From Silene conica (Eukaryota > Streptophyta > Magnoliopsida > Caryophyllales > Caryophyllaceae): a stretch of DNA of 64,000 nt. The position numbers and the translations under genes were made by a program. The first letter of the stretch is position 1. Each line of letters begins with the position of its first letter. The stretch lies in NCBI GenBank assembly GCA_029255685.2, contig CM055316.2, forward strand, positions 84,132,861-84,196,860. The letters are read 5' to 3'. The notes below the pieces were generated by a model that saw nothing but the letters and a program-made list of their open reading frames with translations, did no database searches and had not been told where the DNA came from. This document shows, piece after piece, positions 25,411 to 35,867 of the stretch.

Positions 25411-25564
25411 AACAAACACAACAACACAACATAAACTTTACTTTAATCTGATATTTCTTCTTTAATTTAATTTCACTACAAAAACTAATTTTCTTCCTCT
25501 CTTTAAATCACCAATTACAAATACAAATACAAATACGAGAGTATAACAATTACGAGTACCCGAA

Positions 25565-27789
25565 ATGCTAGACTATTCGTCCACAACATCTTCCACAATT
25601 TCAAACACGACATTGTCATCTTATAATGAAGACCGACATATTATGACCGTGTCCAAGTCCAAGTCCGATAGGCTCCTTGGTAAATTTTTCGACGCTTTGG
25701 AGTTCGATTTTGAGTACGACAAGAGTAGTATTTGGTCTCCCCTCGTTCCGAGGACCGTCTTTTTAACCTCTCCCGGCGTTGTTGTATGTTCTAATGATTA
25801 TTTGATCGTTAAACTTTGCAAGTCTAAGAAGAAGAAAATCAAAAGCTTAAGGTTTCTCTCTTGTAGAAGGTTCATGTCTTATTTCAAAGTAAGTACTCCA
25901 AAGCTAAGATAAAGTTTCTTTTACGCGTAGTGCATCTGTTTCAACCATTTGCTTATCTTTGATTAAAATATCTGTTATGTTATAAAGATAAAAAAAGAAT
26001 AAATAAATGATTAAGACGGATAATCAGGTGCCAAGAAATACTATTGTCACTCAAAACTATGATATATACTTAAATACAAGTATTTTACTAACACTAATAT
26101 ACTTAATAACGTTATATATGTTAGTTTTAAATATTCTTTTATTTTCTCGGTATTGTGACACTGAAATTCAATACGATTCAAAAATACTAAAAATAAATTG
26201 CGATATGGATATATTGTAGGATATGCTCGGTATATATTAATTACATTCATGTAATTTATTTTATTTTGAATTGTACGTGAGTACGTGACCTAAACAATTT
26301 TTTATTTGTTTACTTAATTTATATAATCCGTTTTGCTAATTTTTAAATTTAATATTTAAAATGATTAAATAACATATTTTGGGTGTTTTGTAAATTGAAG
26401 ATTTATAAAATTTCACTATATATAAAACTTTTGCTCATAGCATGTTTAACTCAATCAGCTACTAAATTACGTGTTTGGTAATAAATGACATATTAAAATA
26501 GTTGGTTGAGCTCCCATCTACTGTTTTTAATCTGCTTTACGGCATATTCACTTTAAAATTATATAGAAAATGACTTTGTTTATAATTTATGCACGTATAC
26601 CAATCTATTAACCTAAATCTACTAATTACCAAACATTTCTATTTAATCTACTAATTATAATATACCAGTCAAATATGTCAATCAAATCTGTCATTTATAA
26701 TATGTTTGACTAGTCTATTTTTGCTAATTATAATATGCTGAATATCAAACAAGGTTTTTGTATATATGAGTAATTAAGGAGAATGATATTAATTGAGACA
26801 CGAAAGAAATGTTCTTAGCTTTTGTATTGTTGACGTTATCGTCCGTACTAAGCTAATTATTGTATATAGATTTTGTAGCAAGAAGAATCATATGAACTTT
26901 GTACGGATTAATTATAATTAAAGTATATGAATCTTCATGTTTTATACCTAATAAAGTTCAAATAATCTTTTCAGATATTATGCTGTCTCAATTGAATTGC
27001 ATATTTCATAATAAGTCTACTTTTGATTTAGGTATTAATAGATCGTTGTATGTTGGATCACTATTTATGAATAGAGTATCCCCTTTAACTGGAAAAGTTA
27101 CGATGGATGATACTTAATACCTGGTTTGAATGCTAAATAAATAAATTCGATCTGTTAACCGTTAATTATATAATGGTGTTACCTATGATCGTTATTTGTA
27201 CAATGTCAGCTAGTTTAATTAGCTGGTAGGTCATAATAACCGGTACTTATGACCTGGGTTCGAAGCCTAACTAGATAATAGCTTCGATACATGATTTTAC
27301 TTAAGATCGTTATAATACAGATATCAACTAGCTTAATTAGCCGATAAAATTATTATGGCTGGTATTTATAACCTGGATTCAAATCCCGAACAAATAGCTT
27401 CAATCTCTTAACCATAATTTAGGGTTATATACAATCTTAAGTGATTAATTAACATTTTTTTTTTAAAAAGCACGTTGATACTCTTAAGAAATTGCATGCA
27501 TGAACTAAGATTTTTGAGGAAATCAATAGTATACATTTACAAGATTCCTATACATCTTTATTACTTTTTACATTAAAGTTGTAATTATTTTTGGATGATT
27601 GTAACTTTATTATTTTGATTGAAGCTTTATGAATAATGTAAAAAAAAGGATAATATTTAATCTTTGTCGATTATTTTTGAACTTTGGTGCAGGTCTTTTG
27701 GTGCTGTTAAGGAATATTTTAGGTTGCGTTGGTCCACTTCAAAGCTAATCCAACCCTTTGTCCCTTCCACTCCTTTGACTCAAACCTAA
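25565..27789 (+). CDS. small plant protein of unknown function; exon 2 frame in doubt
   Basis: Exon 1 (25565-25888) codes 108 residues: a Ser/Thr-rich start, then SKSDRLLGKFFDALEFDFEY, SSIWSPLVPRTVFLTSPG and a basic KSKKKKIKSLRFLSCRRF. It ends at a strong donor, AAA|GTAAGT. About 1.8 kb on, after TTGGTGCAG at 27692, a second coding-like stretch reads FGAVKEYFRLRWSTSKLIQP and closes with FVPSTPLTQT at the stop 27787-27789. That good frame does not follow in phase from the CAG acceptor: GTCTTTTGG holds four T where three would give VFGAVKEYFR. Either the real acceptor is TTAAG|GAA (27711), which is in phase, or one T is extra through mutation or base-calling. Without splicing, exon 1 would stop after KVSTPKLR (115 aa). 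I cannot name the family or function; the WSPLVPR and terminal blocks look conserved. Confidence 0.6.
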
Positions 27790-28100
27790 TAGATTCCGTC
27801 TTCCTCGTGACGGTTATAAGTTTCTGACCTTTTACAAACCCTTTCTGCTTATTACCAACTTATCTTACGTCACAAACCTGTGACGAATCTGACGATTTAG
27901 TCTGTTAAAAATGAGAATTTGTGAATCTCATAACTATGTATCAAAAAATTATGTGTACCTCATTTTAATTTCGCGATGATTTATGTAAGACAGTTTTATT
28001 TATGGTAATTTGATTGAATGCTATTATGGTTGCGAATTTAGGAGTTATTGTAATGATTATAATTACCATGAATTTGAATAGGAAAAAATAATATTAAAGA

Positions 28101-28632
28101 TGTTATAGCGGAAGTACAGAGAAAGATAAAACAAACAATAAAGATCGATACGCACAGATTTACGTGGTTCACTAACGGTGTGTTAGCTACGTCCACAGGG
28201 CAGAAGGGAGAGAGTTTTATTAATGTGAGGAGTTTTACAGATTATAACGTGGGAGTTGTAATGACAGATTACAACGGAAGTTGTAATTACAAATTTCAGA
28301 CTGATCACACAAGTTGTGATTTAAGTTGTGATAATGTGAAAGATACTACAACATCCACTATTTATAGTGGATGAGAAGGTCCAAATGTGGACACTTGTTG
28401 GCCATGCAAAAGGGTGCTCATGCATGAGTGACACTTGTTGATCATGCAAAAAGGGTTCATGCATGAGTGACACTTGGTGCTCATGCATGAGTGACACAAG
28501 TCACACATGCACAAGTGTTCATACACTTGTCACGCATGCACGACTCTTACAACAAGACACTTGTCACGCATGCACGACCTCTGCATAGTCGTTCGAAGCG
28601 GCGACTAACAGATTCAAGGCATAGACCCAACA
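28101..28632 (-). repeat. 3' LTR of the copia element
   Basis: 532 bp, TG..CA on the minus strand. It matches the other LTR except for four C/T differences and lacks the 34-bp duplication. The U3 part holds repeated CATGCA/ACACTTGT words. Confidence 0.92.
28357..28372 (-). promoter_or_regulatory. palindromic TATA box in LTR
   Basis: CCACTATAAATAGTGG on the minus strand is a perfect palindrome around a TATA box, the likely core promoter of the element (the copy in the 5' LTR is the one that would be used). Confidence 0.55.
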
Positions 28633-28646
28633 AATCTCCACCTTGA
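28633..28646 (-). other. polypurine tract
   Basis: On the minus strand AAGGTGGAGATT lies directly before the 3' LTR, as in plant copia elements, where it primes second-strand synthesis. Confidence 0.75.
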
Positions 28647-28659
28647 CTTGAATTCTCTC

Positions 28660-28918
28660 ACAGACAGACAGATGTACCGATGCACCCCCATGGATGCCAG
28701 AAGTACCAGAAACTCAGACAGATGTACCGGATGCACCCCCATGGATGCCAGAAGTACCAGAAACTCAGACTGATGTACCGAATGCACCCCCATGGATGCC
28801 AGAAGTACCAGAAACTCAGACAGATTTACCGATGCACCCCCATGGATGCCAGAAGTACCAGAAACTCAGACATATGTACCGGATGCACCCCCATGGATGC
28901 CAGAAGTACCAGAAACTC
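28660..28918. repeat. 51-bp tandem repeat, five copies, inside the copia element
   Basis: The word TGGATGCCAGAAGTACCAGA recurs at 28691, 28742, 28793, 28843 and 28894, a period of 51 with one copy of 50. It lies between the RNase H stop and the polypurine tract, in the element's 3' untranslated part. Open frames read on the plus strand here are artefacts of a repeat length divisible by three. Confidence 0.85.
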
Positions 28919-28958
28919 AAACTCCCTTCCCCCTCAGATATTGCCCTTAGCTGGGCAA

Positions 28959-29318
28959 TCAGTTGCTTCGAATATTTAGCAAGTCCAAGCAGTGTTGGAA
29001 CTTGCTATCAGGCACTGGATTTGTGAACATATCAGCTAGGTTATCAGCAGTACCCACTTTGTTCACCTTAATCCTTTTCTCATTTCCCATGGCAACAAGC
29101 CATTGGGCAGATTCAGAACATGTTACTGCTTTTTTATAGGTGGATGGCTCAGATATGCCAGGATCCACCTCCTCAGCAACTTCAAGTGCATAACCCACCA
29201 TATCTTCAAAACCCAGTTTATTCGGAGGTTTACCAAAACTGGACCTGATTGACCGATCACGGGCCAAACTCTGCTGATTTGGTATTGAAGAAACTGATGG
29301 TACGGATTCGGATTCAGA
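28959..29318 (-). pseudogene. copia linker / RNase H remnant, reverse transcriptase deleted
   Basis: It continues in the same frame as the gag-integrase frame after its TAG stop. It begins with the linker found after integrase (PNKLGFEDMVGYALEVAEEV, then SAQWLVAMGNE, just before reverse transcriptase would start). It then jumps to the last part of RNase H (VNKVGTADNLADMFTNPVP, CLDLLNIRS). Roughly the whole reverse transcriptase and most of RNase H are absent, while the frame across the junction is kept. The junction is near 29090. Confidence 0.85.
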
Positions 29319-31559
29319 CTATAGTGGTTGACTTTCCTCTTGTGGTTGACTCTCTTCAAGAGTATCTTTCTGCTCCACCTGCTTATCAACACTACCACTA
29401 CTATCTGACATAACAATGGACTTCACAGTAGGATTAACCATAGAATTTTCATCAAAAACGACATTCCTACTTAAAATAACCCTACCTTCAGACGGAGACC
29501 AGATGCGGTATCCCTTGACACCATCTCCATAACCTATGAATACTCCCTTTTTGGCTCGAGGCTCAAGCTTACCCTCACTCAACTGATAATAAGCAATACT
29601 ACCAAAAGCCCTTAAAATAGAATAGTCGACAGGCTTACCAGACCACATCTTAAAAGGAGTTTTGAGATTCAGACTTGTGTGAGGTCCCCGATTTATCAGA
29701 TAGCATGCTGTACTAACTGCTTCTGCCCAGAATCTTCTAGTTAGTCCAGCATTAGAGAGCATGCACCTTGCCCTCTCCAGAAGTGTCTGATTCATTTGCT
29801 CTGCTACACCATTCTGCTGAGGTGTATCTCGGACTGTACGATGTCTAACAATCCCTTCATTCCTGCAGAACTCATCGAACTCAGACCAGCAAAACTCTAG
29901 ACCGTTATCAGTTCGCAGCCTCTTGATCTTCTTCCCAGTTTGATTCTCCACTAGTGCCTTCCACTGCTTGAAATGAGTAAAGGCTTCAGATTTGTGCTTC
30001 ATCATAAAAATCCAAGTTTTCCTTGAATAATCATCAATAATTGACACAAAAAATCTGTGTCCTCCCAAAGATTCCACCTTAGAAGGACCCCAACAATCAG
30101 AGTGGATGTAATCAAGTGTGCCCTTGGTCCTATGCACTGCTTTAGGAAACTTGCTGCGATGTAGCTTCCCGAATACACAATGCTCACAGAAATCCAGATT
30201 CTTGACCTTGTGACCACACAGAAGATCTTCTTTTGACAGAGTCTGCATCCCCCTTTCACTCATATGACCAAGCCTCATATGCCATAGCCTAGTCATATCT
30301 TCTTTATCAATATATGAGGATGCAACCGAAACAGAATCTGACAGTGTCGATCCCTGAAGATAATATAAAGTACCATGCTTGATACCTCTCAGAATCACAT
30401 TTGAACCTTTGCAGACGTTCAGAACTCCACCTTCACCTTGAAAACTGAAACCCTTCTGATCAAGAGTACTTAAGGAAATCAGATTCTTCGTCATCAGTGG
30501 AACATGCCTGACTTCGTTCAATGTGCAGAATCTACCATCATGTGTCCTTATCTTAACTGAGCCAATTCCAACTATTCTGCAAACAGCACTGTTGGCCATA
30601 GAAATATTGCCTTCATCTATCTGTTCATAAGTTGTAAACCACTCTCTGCGTGGACATATATGGTAAGATGCTCCAGAATCTAAGATCCACACATTAGTGT
30701 GATTCGTGACCTTATTACTAACCAGAGCATAATCATCTTCCTCGAAATCTACATTAGCTACACCAGCAGTAGCAGATACATTCTGTTTATCTTTATTGGG
30801 ACACGTGAATTTCCAATAGTTACAAACATCAGTAGGTTTAGGACCCTTAGAACCAGATGTACCAGAGGTACCAGCAGAATTAGAAGAACCAACATAAGAC
30901 GGCTTCTTATGCTTTTTCTTCCCAGAATTTCCCTGTCCATAACCCCCGCTAGCTACTAACCCTGCGGCCTGATTATCTGTGATTGTACCAGCTGCCTTAT
31001 GGCGTAATTCTCTAGTATGAAGAGACGATCTAACCTCTTCTAGAGACACTGTATCTTTACCCACAATAGAAGATTGTACGAAATTCTCATACGATAGTGG
31101 TAAAGAAACTAGCAGAATTAATGCGGCATCCTCATCTTCTACCTTAACATCAATATTACACAGTTCTAGTAAAATTGTGTTTAACTGATCTAGATGATCC
31201 CGGAGAGGCATACCTTCCTGCATTCTCAGACTAAACAGACGTTGCTTCAGAAGCAACTTATTGGTCAAAGACTTCGTCATATAAAGACTTTCAAGCTTTG
31301 CCCACAGACTTGCGGCGGTATCTTCCTCCGCAACTTCAGTAATAATATCATCAGCAAGACACAACATAATTGTTGAATGTGCCTTCTCCTCCAAACTGGC
31401 CATCTCAGCGGTGACTGCAACGGCGGTTGCGCCTTCCTGCTTCTTTTGAAGCGGCGTCCATAACCCTTGTTGCTTTAACAAAGCCCGCATCTTGATCTGC
31501 CACAAACTGAAACTATTTCTCCCAGTAAAACGATCGATCTTTATGTTCATCGCCGACAT
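29319..31559 (-). CDS. copia gag-protease-integrase polyprotein, truncated
   Basis: A 746-residue frame. Gag (UBN2 type) covers residues about 1-200, with FSLWQIKMRALLKQQGLW. Protease is shown by WILDSGASYHIC near 293. The integrase zinc domain (H..H..C..C: HMRLGHMSERG, CEHC) is at about 425-460, and the integrase core has the acid triad at HSDCWGP, RTDNGLEF and NGVAEQMNQTLLE (about 487, 549, 585). Then come the copia GYGDGVKGYRIWSP block and a TAG stop at 29319-29321. Two defects stand out. The CCHC nucleic-acid-binding knuckle is broken, reading CNYWKFTCPNK near 246 with the Gly-His part lost. The frame also stops before reverse transcriptase. Protease and integrase look intact. Confidence 0.9.
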   Translation of the reverse strand: MSAMNIKIDRFTGRNSFSLWQIKMRALLKQQGLWTPLQKKQEGATAVAVTAEMASLEEKAHSTIMLCLADDIITEVAEEDTAASLWAKLESLYMTKSLTNKLLLKQRLFSLRMQEGMPLRDHLDQLNTILLELCNIDVKVEDEDAALILLVSLPLSYENFVQSSIVGKDTVSLEEVRSSLHTRELRHKAAGTITDNQAAGLVASGGYGQGNSGKKKHKKPSYVGSSNSAGTSGTSGSKGPKPTDVCNYWKFTCPNKDKQNVSATAGVANVDFEEDDYALVSNKVTNHTNVWILDSGASYHICPRREWFTTYEQIDEGNISMANSAVCRIVGIGSVKIRTHDGRFCTLNEVRHVPLMTKNLISLSTLDQKGFSFQGEGGVLNVCKGSNVILRGIKHGTLYYLQGSTLSDSVSVASSYIDKEDMTRLWHMRLGHMSERGMQTLSKEDLLCGHKVKNLDFCEHCVFGKLHRSKFPKAVHRTKGTLDYIHSDCWGPSKVESLGGHRFFVSIIDDYSRKTWIFMMKHKSEAFTHFKQWKALVENQTGKKIKRLRTDNGLEFCWSEFDEFCRNEGIVRHRTVRDTPQQNGVAEQMNQTLLERARCMLSNAGLTRRFWAEAVSTACYLINRGPHTSLNLKTPFKMWSGKPVDYSILRAFGSIAYYQLSEGKLEPRAKKGVFIGYGDGVKGYRIWSPSEGRVILSRNVVFDENSMVNPTVKSIVMSDSSGSVDKQVEQKDTLEESQPQEESQPL

Positions 31560-31581
31560 CTTTCTGATTCAAGAACCCGAA

Positions 31582-31595
31582 GGCTCTGATACCAG
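31582..31595 (-). other. primer binding site (initiator Met-tRNA)
   Basis: On the minus strand CTGGTATCAGAGCC lies 2 bp inside the 5' LTR end. TGGTATCAGAGC is complementary to the 3' end of plant initiator methionine tRNA, the usual copia primer. Confidence 0.9.
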
Positions 31596-31597
31596 TT

Positions 31598-32163
31598 TGT
31601 TATAGCGGAAGCACAGAGAAAGATAAAACAAACAATAAAGATCGATACGCACAGATTTACGTGGTTCACTAACGGTGTGTTAGCTACGTCCACAGGGCAG
31701 AAGGGAGAGAGTTTTATTAATGTGAGGAGTTTTACAGATTACAACGTGGGAGTTGTAATGACAGATTACAACGGAAGTTGTAATTACAAATTTCAGACTG
31801 ATCACACAAGTTGTGATTCAAGTTGTGATAATGTGAAAGATACTACAACATCCACTATTTATAGTGGATGAGAAGGTCCAAATGTGGACACTTGTTGGCC
31901 ATGCAAAAGGGTGCTCATGCATGAGTGACACTTGTTGATCATGCAAAAAGGGTTCATGCATGAGTGACACTTGGTGCTCATGCATGAGTGACACAAGTCA
32001 CACATGCACAAGTGTTCATACACTTGTCACGCATGCACGACTCTTACAACAAGACACTTGTCACGCATGCACGACTCTTACAACAAGACACTTGTCACGC
32101 ATGCACGACCTCTGCATAGTCGTTCGAAGCGGCGACTAACAGATTTAAGGCATAGACCCAACA
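31598..32163 (-). repeat. 5' LTR of the copia element, with 34-bp duplication
   Basis: 566 bp. It exceeds the other LTR by one tandem copy of a 34-bp unit (CTCTTACAACAAGACACTTG then TCACGCATGCACGA), present twice here and once in the 3' LTR. Duplication after insertion, or loss in the other LTR, would explain the difference. Confidence 0.92.
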
Positions 32164-32217
32164 AAAGAAATTAATATAGAAATAAATTAGGCATTATATC
32201 GGAAAGAAAATTATTTA

Positions 32218-32357
32218 TTTACTTCCTAAAGAAGAACAAATTGTTTCTTGTAAATGTTTTGAAAATAAGTGTACACAACCCCGTGATTTTTCACGGGTGT
32301 TACACTAGTTTACTTCCTAAAGAAGAACAAATTGTTTCTTGTAAATGTTTTGAAAAT
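32218..32357 (+). mobile_element. Helitron 3' terminus flanked by 49-bp direct repeats
   Basis: CCCGTGA-TTTT-TCACGGG (32280-32297) followed by ACTAG ending at 32308 and a host T is a Helitron 3' end. An identical 49-bp sequence starting TTTACTTCCTAAAGAAGAAC lies on both sides (32218-32266 and 32309-32357). The 5' end was not found; the copia element may have inserted inside it. A tandem of a similar 30-bp-scale unit (CGACTTATATCCAAATT, three times) follows to about 32450. Confidence 0.6.
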
Positions 32358-32450
32358 TATTATGTGTAATTAAACGACTTATATCCAAATTATTATGTGT
32401 AATTAAGCGACTTATATCCAAATTAATTAAGCGACTTATATCCAAATTAG

Positions 32451-34439
32451 TTCAGATTTGGTTGAAATGGTTCATCTAACATGATATCACAACCAGTATG
32501 ACTCAAGGCTGACATCGTCAAATATATATCTAACAAAGGTGTAATTTCAGTACATGTTGTTAGAGCAATGTGACTAAAAGTTCACGCGTTCAAATCTCAC
32601 GCACTCAATTTTCAAAGTGGAATATTAAGCACCAGATATGAAAACTACACTACGAGTCTAACGGGCATTCGTGTGAGCGAGACTACGAGAGTGTTAAAGT
32701 ATAAAATCAATCTTGACACTCAAACCATTAGCTTAATTTTTCGAATGAAATGATTTGATGCTGATAGCGTTTGAACCAATTTTGACTTTTGAGTACCACA
32801 TTTTTTTTAACTTTAGCACCTGCGTAAACTAATATTTTTATATAATTATCAATTTAACTAGTAAAAAAAGTATGTATAGTCGAAAAATCCCCACATAACC
32901 TACTCACTCCGTCTCGGTGATATATATATACTTCTTTTTTTAAAAATGACATTCAATATATTTTCTGTAAAAGGAAAATGAGTTAACGTCATCAGGTGGC
33001 GGCGTGACGCCTTATAGGGCTGATTCCCTGTTACATGTGATAAGTGGGCCGAAAATCCCGATAATAAATGATACATATGAGAGACTGGCGTTGAAATTGG
33101 GCGTCACCCGATAACGCGGATTTCAAATAATTGTCGGTAGCTACTCCGTACTAGCTAGTCATTGCAACATTATGGTGAATTCTTTTATGGCATGCATGAA
33201 CAGACGTGCAGTTTATCTTTAGAAGGTGATGGTGATGCTTGATCAAGTTATAGTATTTTGAGGGTGTTACGTCACAGTTTCTTATGTTACTTTTTTGAGA
33301 ATATTATTTGAATTATTCTAATAGGGACGTTTCACTACACATATTTTGCCATTTTGCTTGTTACAATAGGCAATTGGAATGGTATTACAAGATGACTGAG
33401 GAAAAAAAGTGTTTGATGATTCCATGGAAAGTACTACCATTTTCTCCATTTCGATTAATTATATTTGGTATGACGTGAAAATTAAGGAGGGAGGAGGTGG
33501 TAAATTATTAAATGACAAGTAAATTAAAATCGAGTGTGAATGATTAAATTGCTTATCAAGTTCATTGATCGGGACATCCGTGAATAGGATAAAAAATGAC
33601 CGCCAGAGACTCGGAGAGAGTACATCAAAATGTGTTGAGTATTTCGCCGTTCATATCATTTTTTTACCTTGTTTTTTGCATAAAATGAAGGAAAAGTGAG
33701 GGAACTGTCTTAAAGTAAATTAGGGGTAAAAGAAATTTAGAACTAGCTGGCAAATTGGTTATTTGAATTGATTCAATTCCAAACCGAGTTTAATCGGTTT
33801 GTTTTCTTATTAGTTCCATTTTAGTTGATTTCGATCGAGTTCATTTAGGATAACCATTTAATCGGTTTGTGATATTTTAGTTCATATATAGTTCGGGTTA
33901 GTCGATCTGTGTTCAGGTCATAATCAAATGAAACTGGGAGTCAAAATAAAAATTGGCTTAATGTTCCTTATACTTTCAATTTGAAAGTAATGATTCAAAA
34001 TATTTTCACTATATAAAGAGCTAATGAAAGAATATATATATATCGGTTATGATTCGGGTATGTTAATACTAATTTAGGTGAATTGAGGTCGTAATTTTTT
34101 AGAGTCGAGACTCGAGATAAAAAAATAACTTAATATTTACACTTCTTAGTTTAAATGTAATAATTTAAAATATCATTAATAAATAAAAATTAATGAAAAA
34201 AATACTAAAATGCAAATATTTTATTAAAAAATAAATAATTTTAATATAGGCTAATGAGTTCAATTACCATTTGATTCAAATGTATTACGATTCAGATATT
34301 ATTCAAGTTATATTGAATTCAATTCGATATCGACCCGACTCGAATATAATCGGGTCTCGATTATTTTCAAACTACTCGTAATATTTACGCGGGAACTCCT
34401 CTACTAAACAGTTACCCTCAGCTGTATTAACCAAAAAAG
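32451..34439. other. intergenic, no gene seen
   Basis: AT-rich sequence upstream of the PPR gene. There is no supportable coding region and no clear element border. The PPR leader probably lies in about the last 100 bp. Confidence 0.4.
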
Positions 34440-35867
34440 ATGCAGAAACTAAAACCGATGTCCCAATTTCGTGTCTCGTCTTGTATTCGGAACGAAAAAG
34501 ACCCAATTGCTGCTTTCAATTTCTTCCTAAACCCTAATCAAAACCCCAATTTAAACCAAATACCCGTCAAACATTCCCTTTGTTCCTATGATCTCATCAT
34601 GGAGAAGCTCGGTCGAGCGAAACGTTTCGAGGAATTGGAGCTAATACTTTCGAAATTGAAGCTTGAGACTCGGTTTAATCCGACTGAAATCATGTTTTGT
34701 AATGTGATCACGGCGTATGCTAGAGGTCGTTTAGTTGATAAAGCACTCCAGGTGTTTGATGAAATGCCAATGTATCGATGTCCAAAAACGGTGAAGTCGT
34801 TGAATACGCTGTTAAACGGGCTTTTAATTTGTCGGGAATTTGATAAAATGGAGAGGATTTTTGTGGGTTTTGGTCGGTTTGGTTGGCGGGATGCTTGTAC
34901 TTATAATGTGATGATTAATTCGTGTAGAGCGCGGGGTGATTTGAGGCGGGCGTGCAAGTTGTTTGATGAAATGCGTAAGACGAGGATTTGGCCGAATGTG
35001 TCGACTTTTGCGACGTTGATTGCTGCACTTTGTGAGGGGTTGAAGTTAAAGGAAGCGTTAAAGTTGTGGACTGATATGAGTTTGGTTTATAGGGTTGAGC
35101 CGAGTGTGTTTGCATACACGTCGTTGATTAAAGGACTTTGTGATGCAAATGAGTTAACCGAAGCTTTCCGACTCAAAGATGAGATGCTAGAAAAAAACAT
35201 GGAAATCACTCCGCGTATTTTCACTACCCTGATTAGAGCTCTGTTTAAGGTTGGCAGGAAGGATGATGTTCACGGTGTTTTGGACGAGATGATGAAAATT
35301 GGGTGTAAGCCTGATACTGCAACCTACAATGCATTAATTACTGGTTATTGTGAAGAGGGTCGGGTTGAATTAGGTTTAGGAGTATTGAATGAAATGAAAG
35401 ATACGGGATGTAAACCTGACGTGGTTAGTTATAATGTCATTATCCGTGCTTATCTTGATGCGGGTAAAGTTAGAGAAGCCATGGATTTATTCGAAGATAT
35501 GCCAAGACGAGGTTGTAAGCCTGATGTCGTGTCCTTTCGGGTACTTGTTCAGGGGCTTGTTGATGGAATGATGCTGCAGGAAGCCGTTTTATGTTTGGAT
35601 GAAATGGTATTCATGGGTTTTACCCCGTATCCTGTAGTGATAAACAAGTTGATGACACGGTTGTATCAGGACGGGAATTCGGAGCTGTTGTTTCAAGTGT
35701 TAACTAGCTTAGCTAATGGAAACTACGTTGATACTGATTGTTGGACATTTGTGACTTCTGTAGTCTGTGAGAACAGCGAGTCGTTAAGTTTCCGTCATCT
35801 TTTTGATTCACTGACTGCTGAGCAGTTCTGTCTGAACTCGAATCAGACCAAAGAAGTTTTAGCTTAA
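34440..35867 (+). CDS. P-class pentatricopeptide repeat protein
   Basis: Intronless, 475 residues. About ten 35-residue PPR motifs run from near residue 80 to 430. Examples are FCNVITAYARGRLVDKALQV, CTYNVMINSCRARGDLRRAC, FAYTSLIKGLCDANELTEAF, ATYNALITGYCEEGRVELGL and VSYNVIIRAYLDAGKVREAM. There is no E or DYW extension, so it is P-class, normally RNA-binding in mitochondria or plastids. The N-terminus (SQFRVSSCIRNEKDPIAAFN) could be a targeting sequence. Overall it resembles what I remember of Arabidopsis At1g53330 (about 471 aa), but I could not check. The start is the first ATG, preceded by CAAAAAAG; an in-frame ATG at residue 8 is possible. It looks intact. Confidence 0.92.
   Translation: MQKLKPMSQFRVSSCIRNEKDPIAAFNFFLNPNQNPNLNQIPVKHSLCSYDLIMEKLGRAKRFEELELILSKLKLETRFNPTEIMFCNVITAYARGRLVDKALQVFDEMPMYRCPKTVKSLNTLLNGLLICREFDKMERIFVGFGRFGWRDACTYNVMINSCRARGDLRRACKLFDEMRKTRIWPNVSTFATLIAALCEGLKLKEALKLWTDMSLVYRVEPSVFAYTSLIKGLCDANELTEAFRLKDEMLEKNMEITPRIFTTLIRALFKVGRKDDVHGVLDEMMKIGCKPDTATYNALITGYCEEGRVELGLGVLNEMKDTGCKPDVVSYNVIIRAYLDAGKVREAMDLFEDMPRRGCKPDVVSFRVLVQGLVDGMMLQEAVLCLDEMVFMGFTPYPVVINKLMTRLYQDGNSELLFQVLTSLANGNYVDTDCWTFVTSVVCENSESLSFRHLFDSLTAEQFCLNSNQTKEVLA

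Larger units (their letters stand above)
28101..32163 (-). mobile_element. Ty1/copia LTR retrotransposon, reverse transcriptase deleted
   Basis: A complete element in minus orientation with a perfect 5-bp target duplication AAAGA (28096-28100, 32164-32168). LTRs (31598-32163 and 28101-28632) start TG and end CA on the element's strand. Primer binding site and polypurine tract sit at the right places. The inside codes gag, protease and integrase (29319-31559), then a remnant in which integrase-to-reverse-transcriptase linker sequence joins directly to the end of RNase H. Reverse transcriptase and most of RNase H are missing, so it can move only with enzymes from another element. The LTRs differ at four sites, all C/T, over 532 aligned bases, plus one 34-bp tandem duplication. 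The insertion is therefore young. Confidence 0.93.

Noticed and set aside
28180..28374. 64-aa frame starting MLATSTGQKGE (and its twin at 31677)
   Set aside because: Both lie inside the two LTRs of the copia element on the non-element strand; the pair exists because LTRs are duplicated.
28680..29026. Repetitive plus-strand proteins (MDARSTRN / PPWMPEVPETQ repeats)
   Set aside because: They arise from a 51-bp tandem repeat in the 3' untranslated part of a minus-strand retrotransposon.
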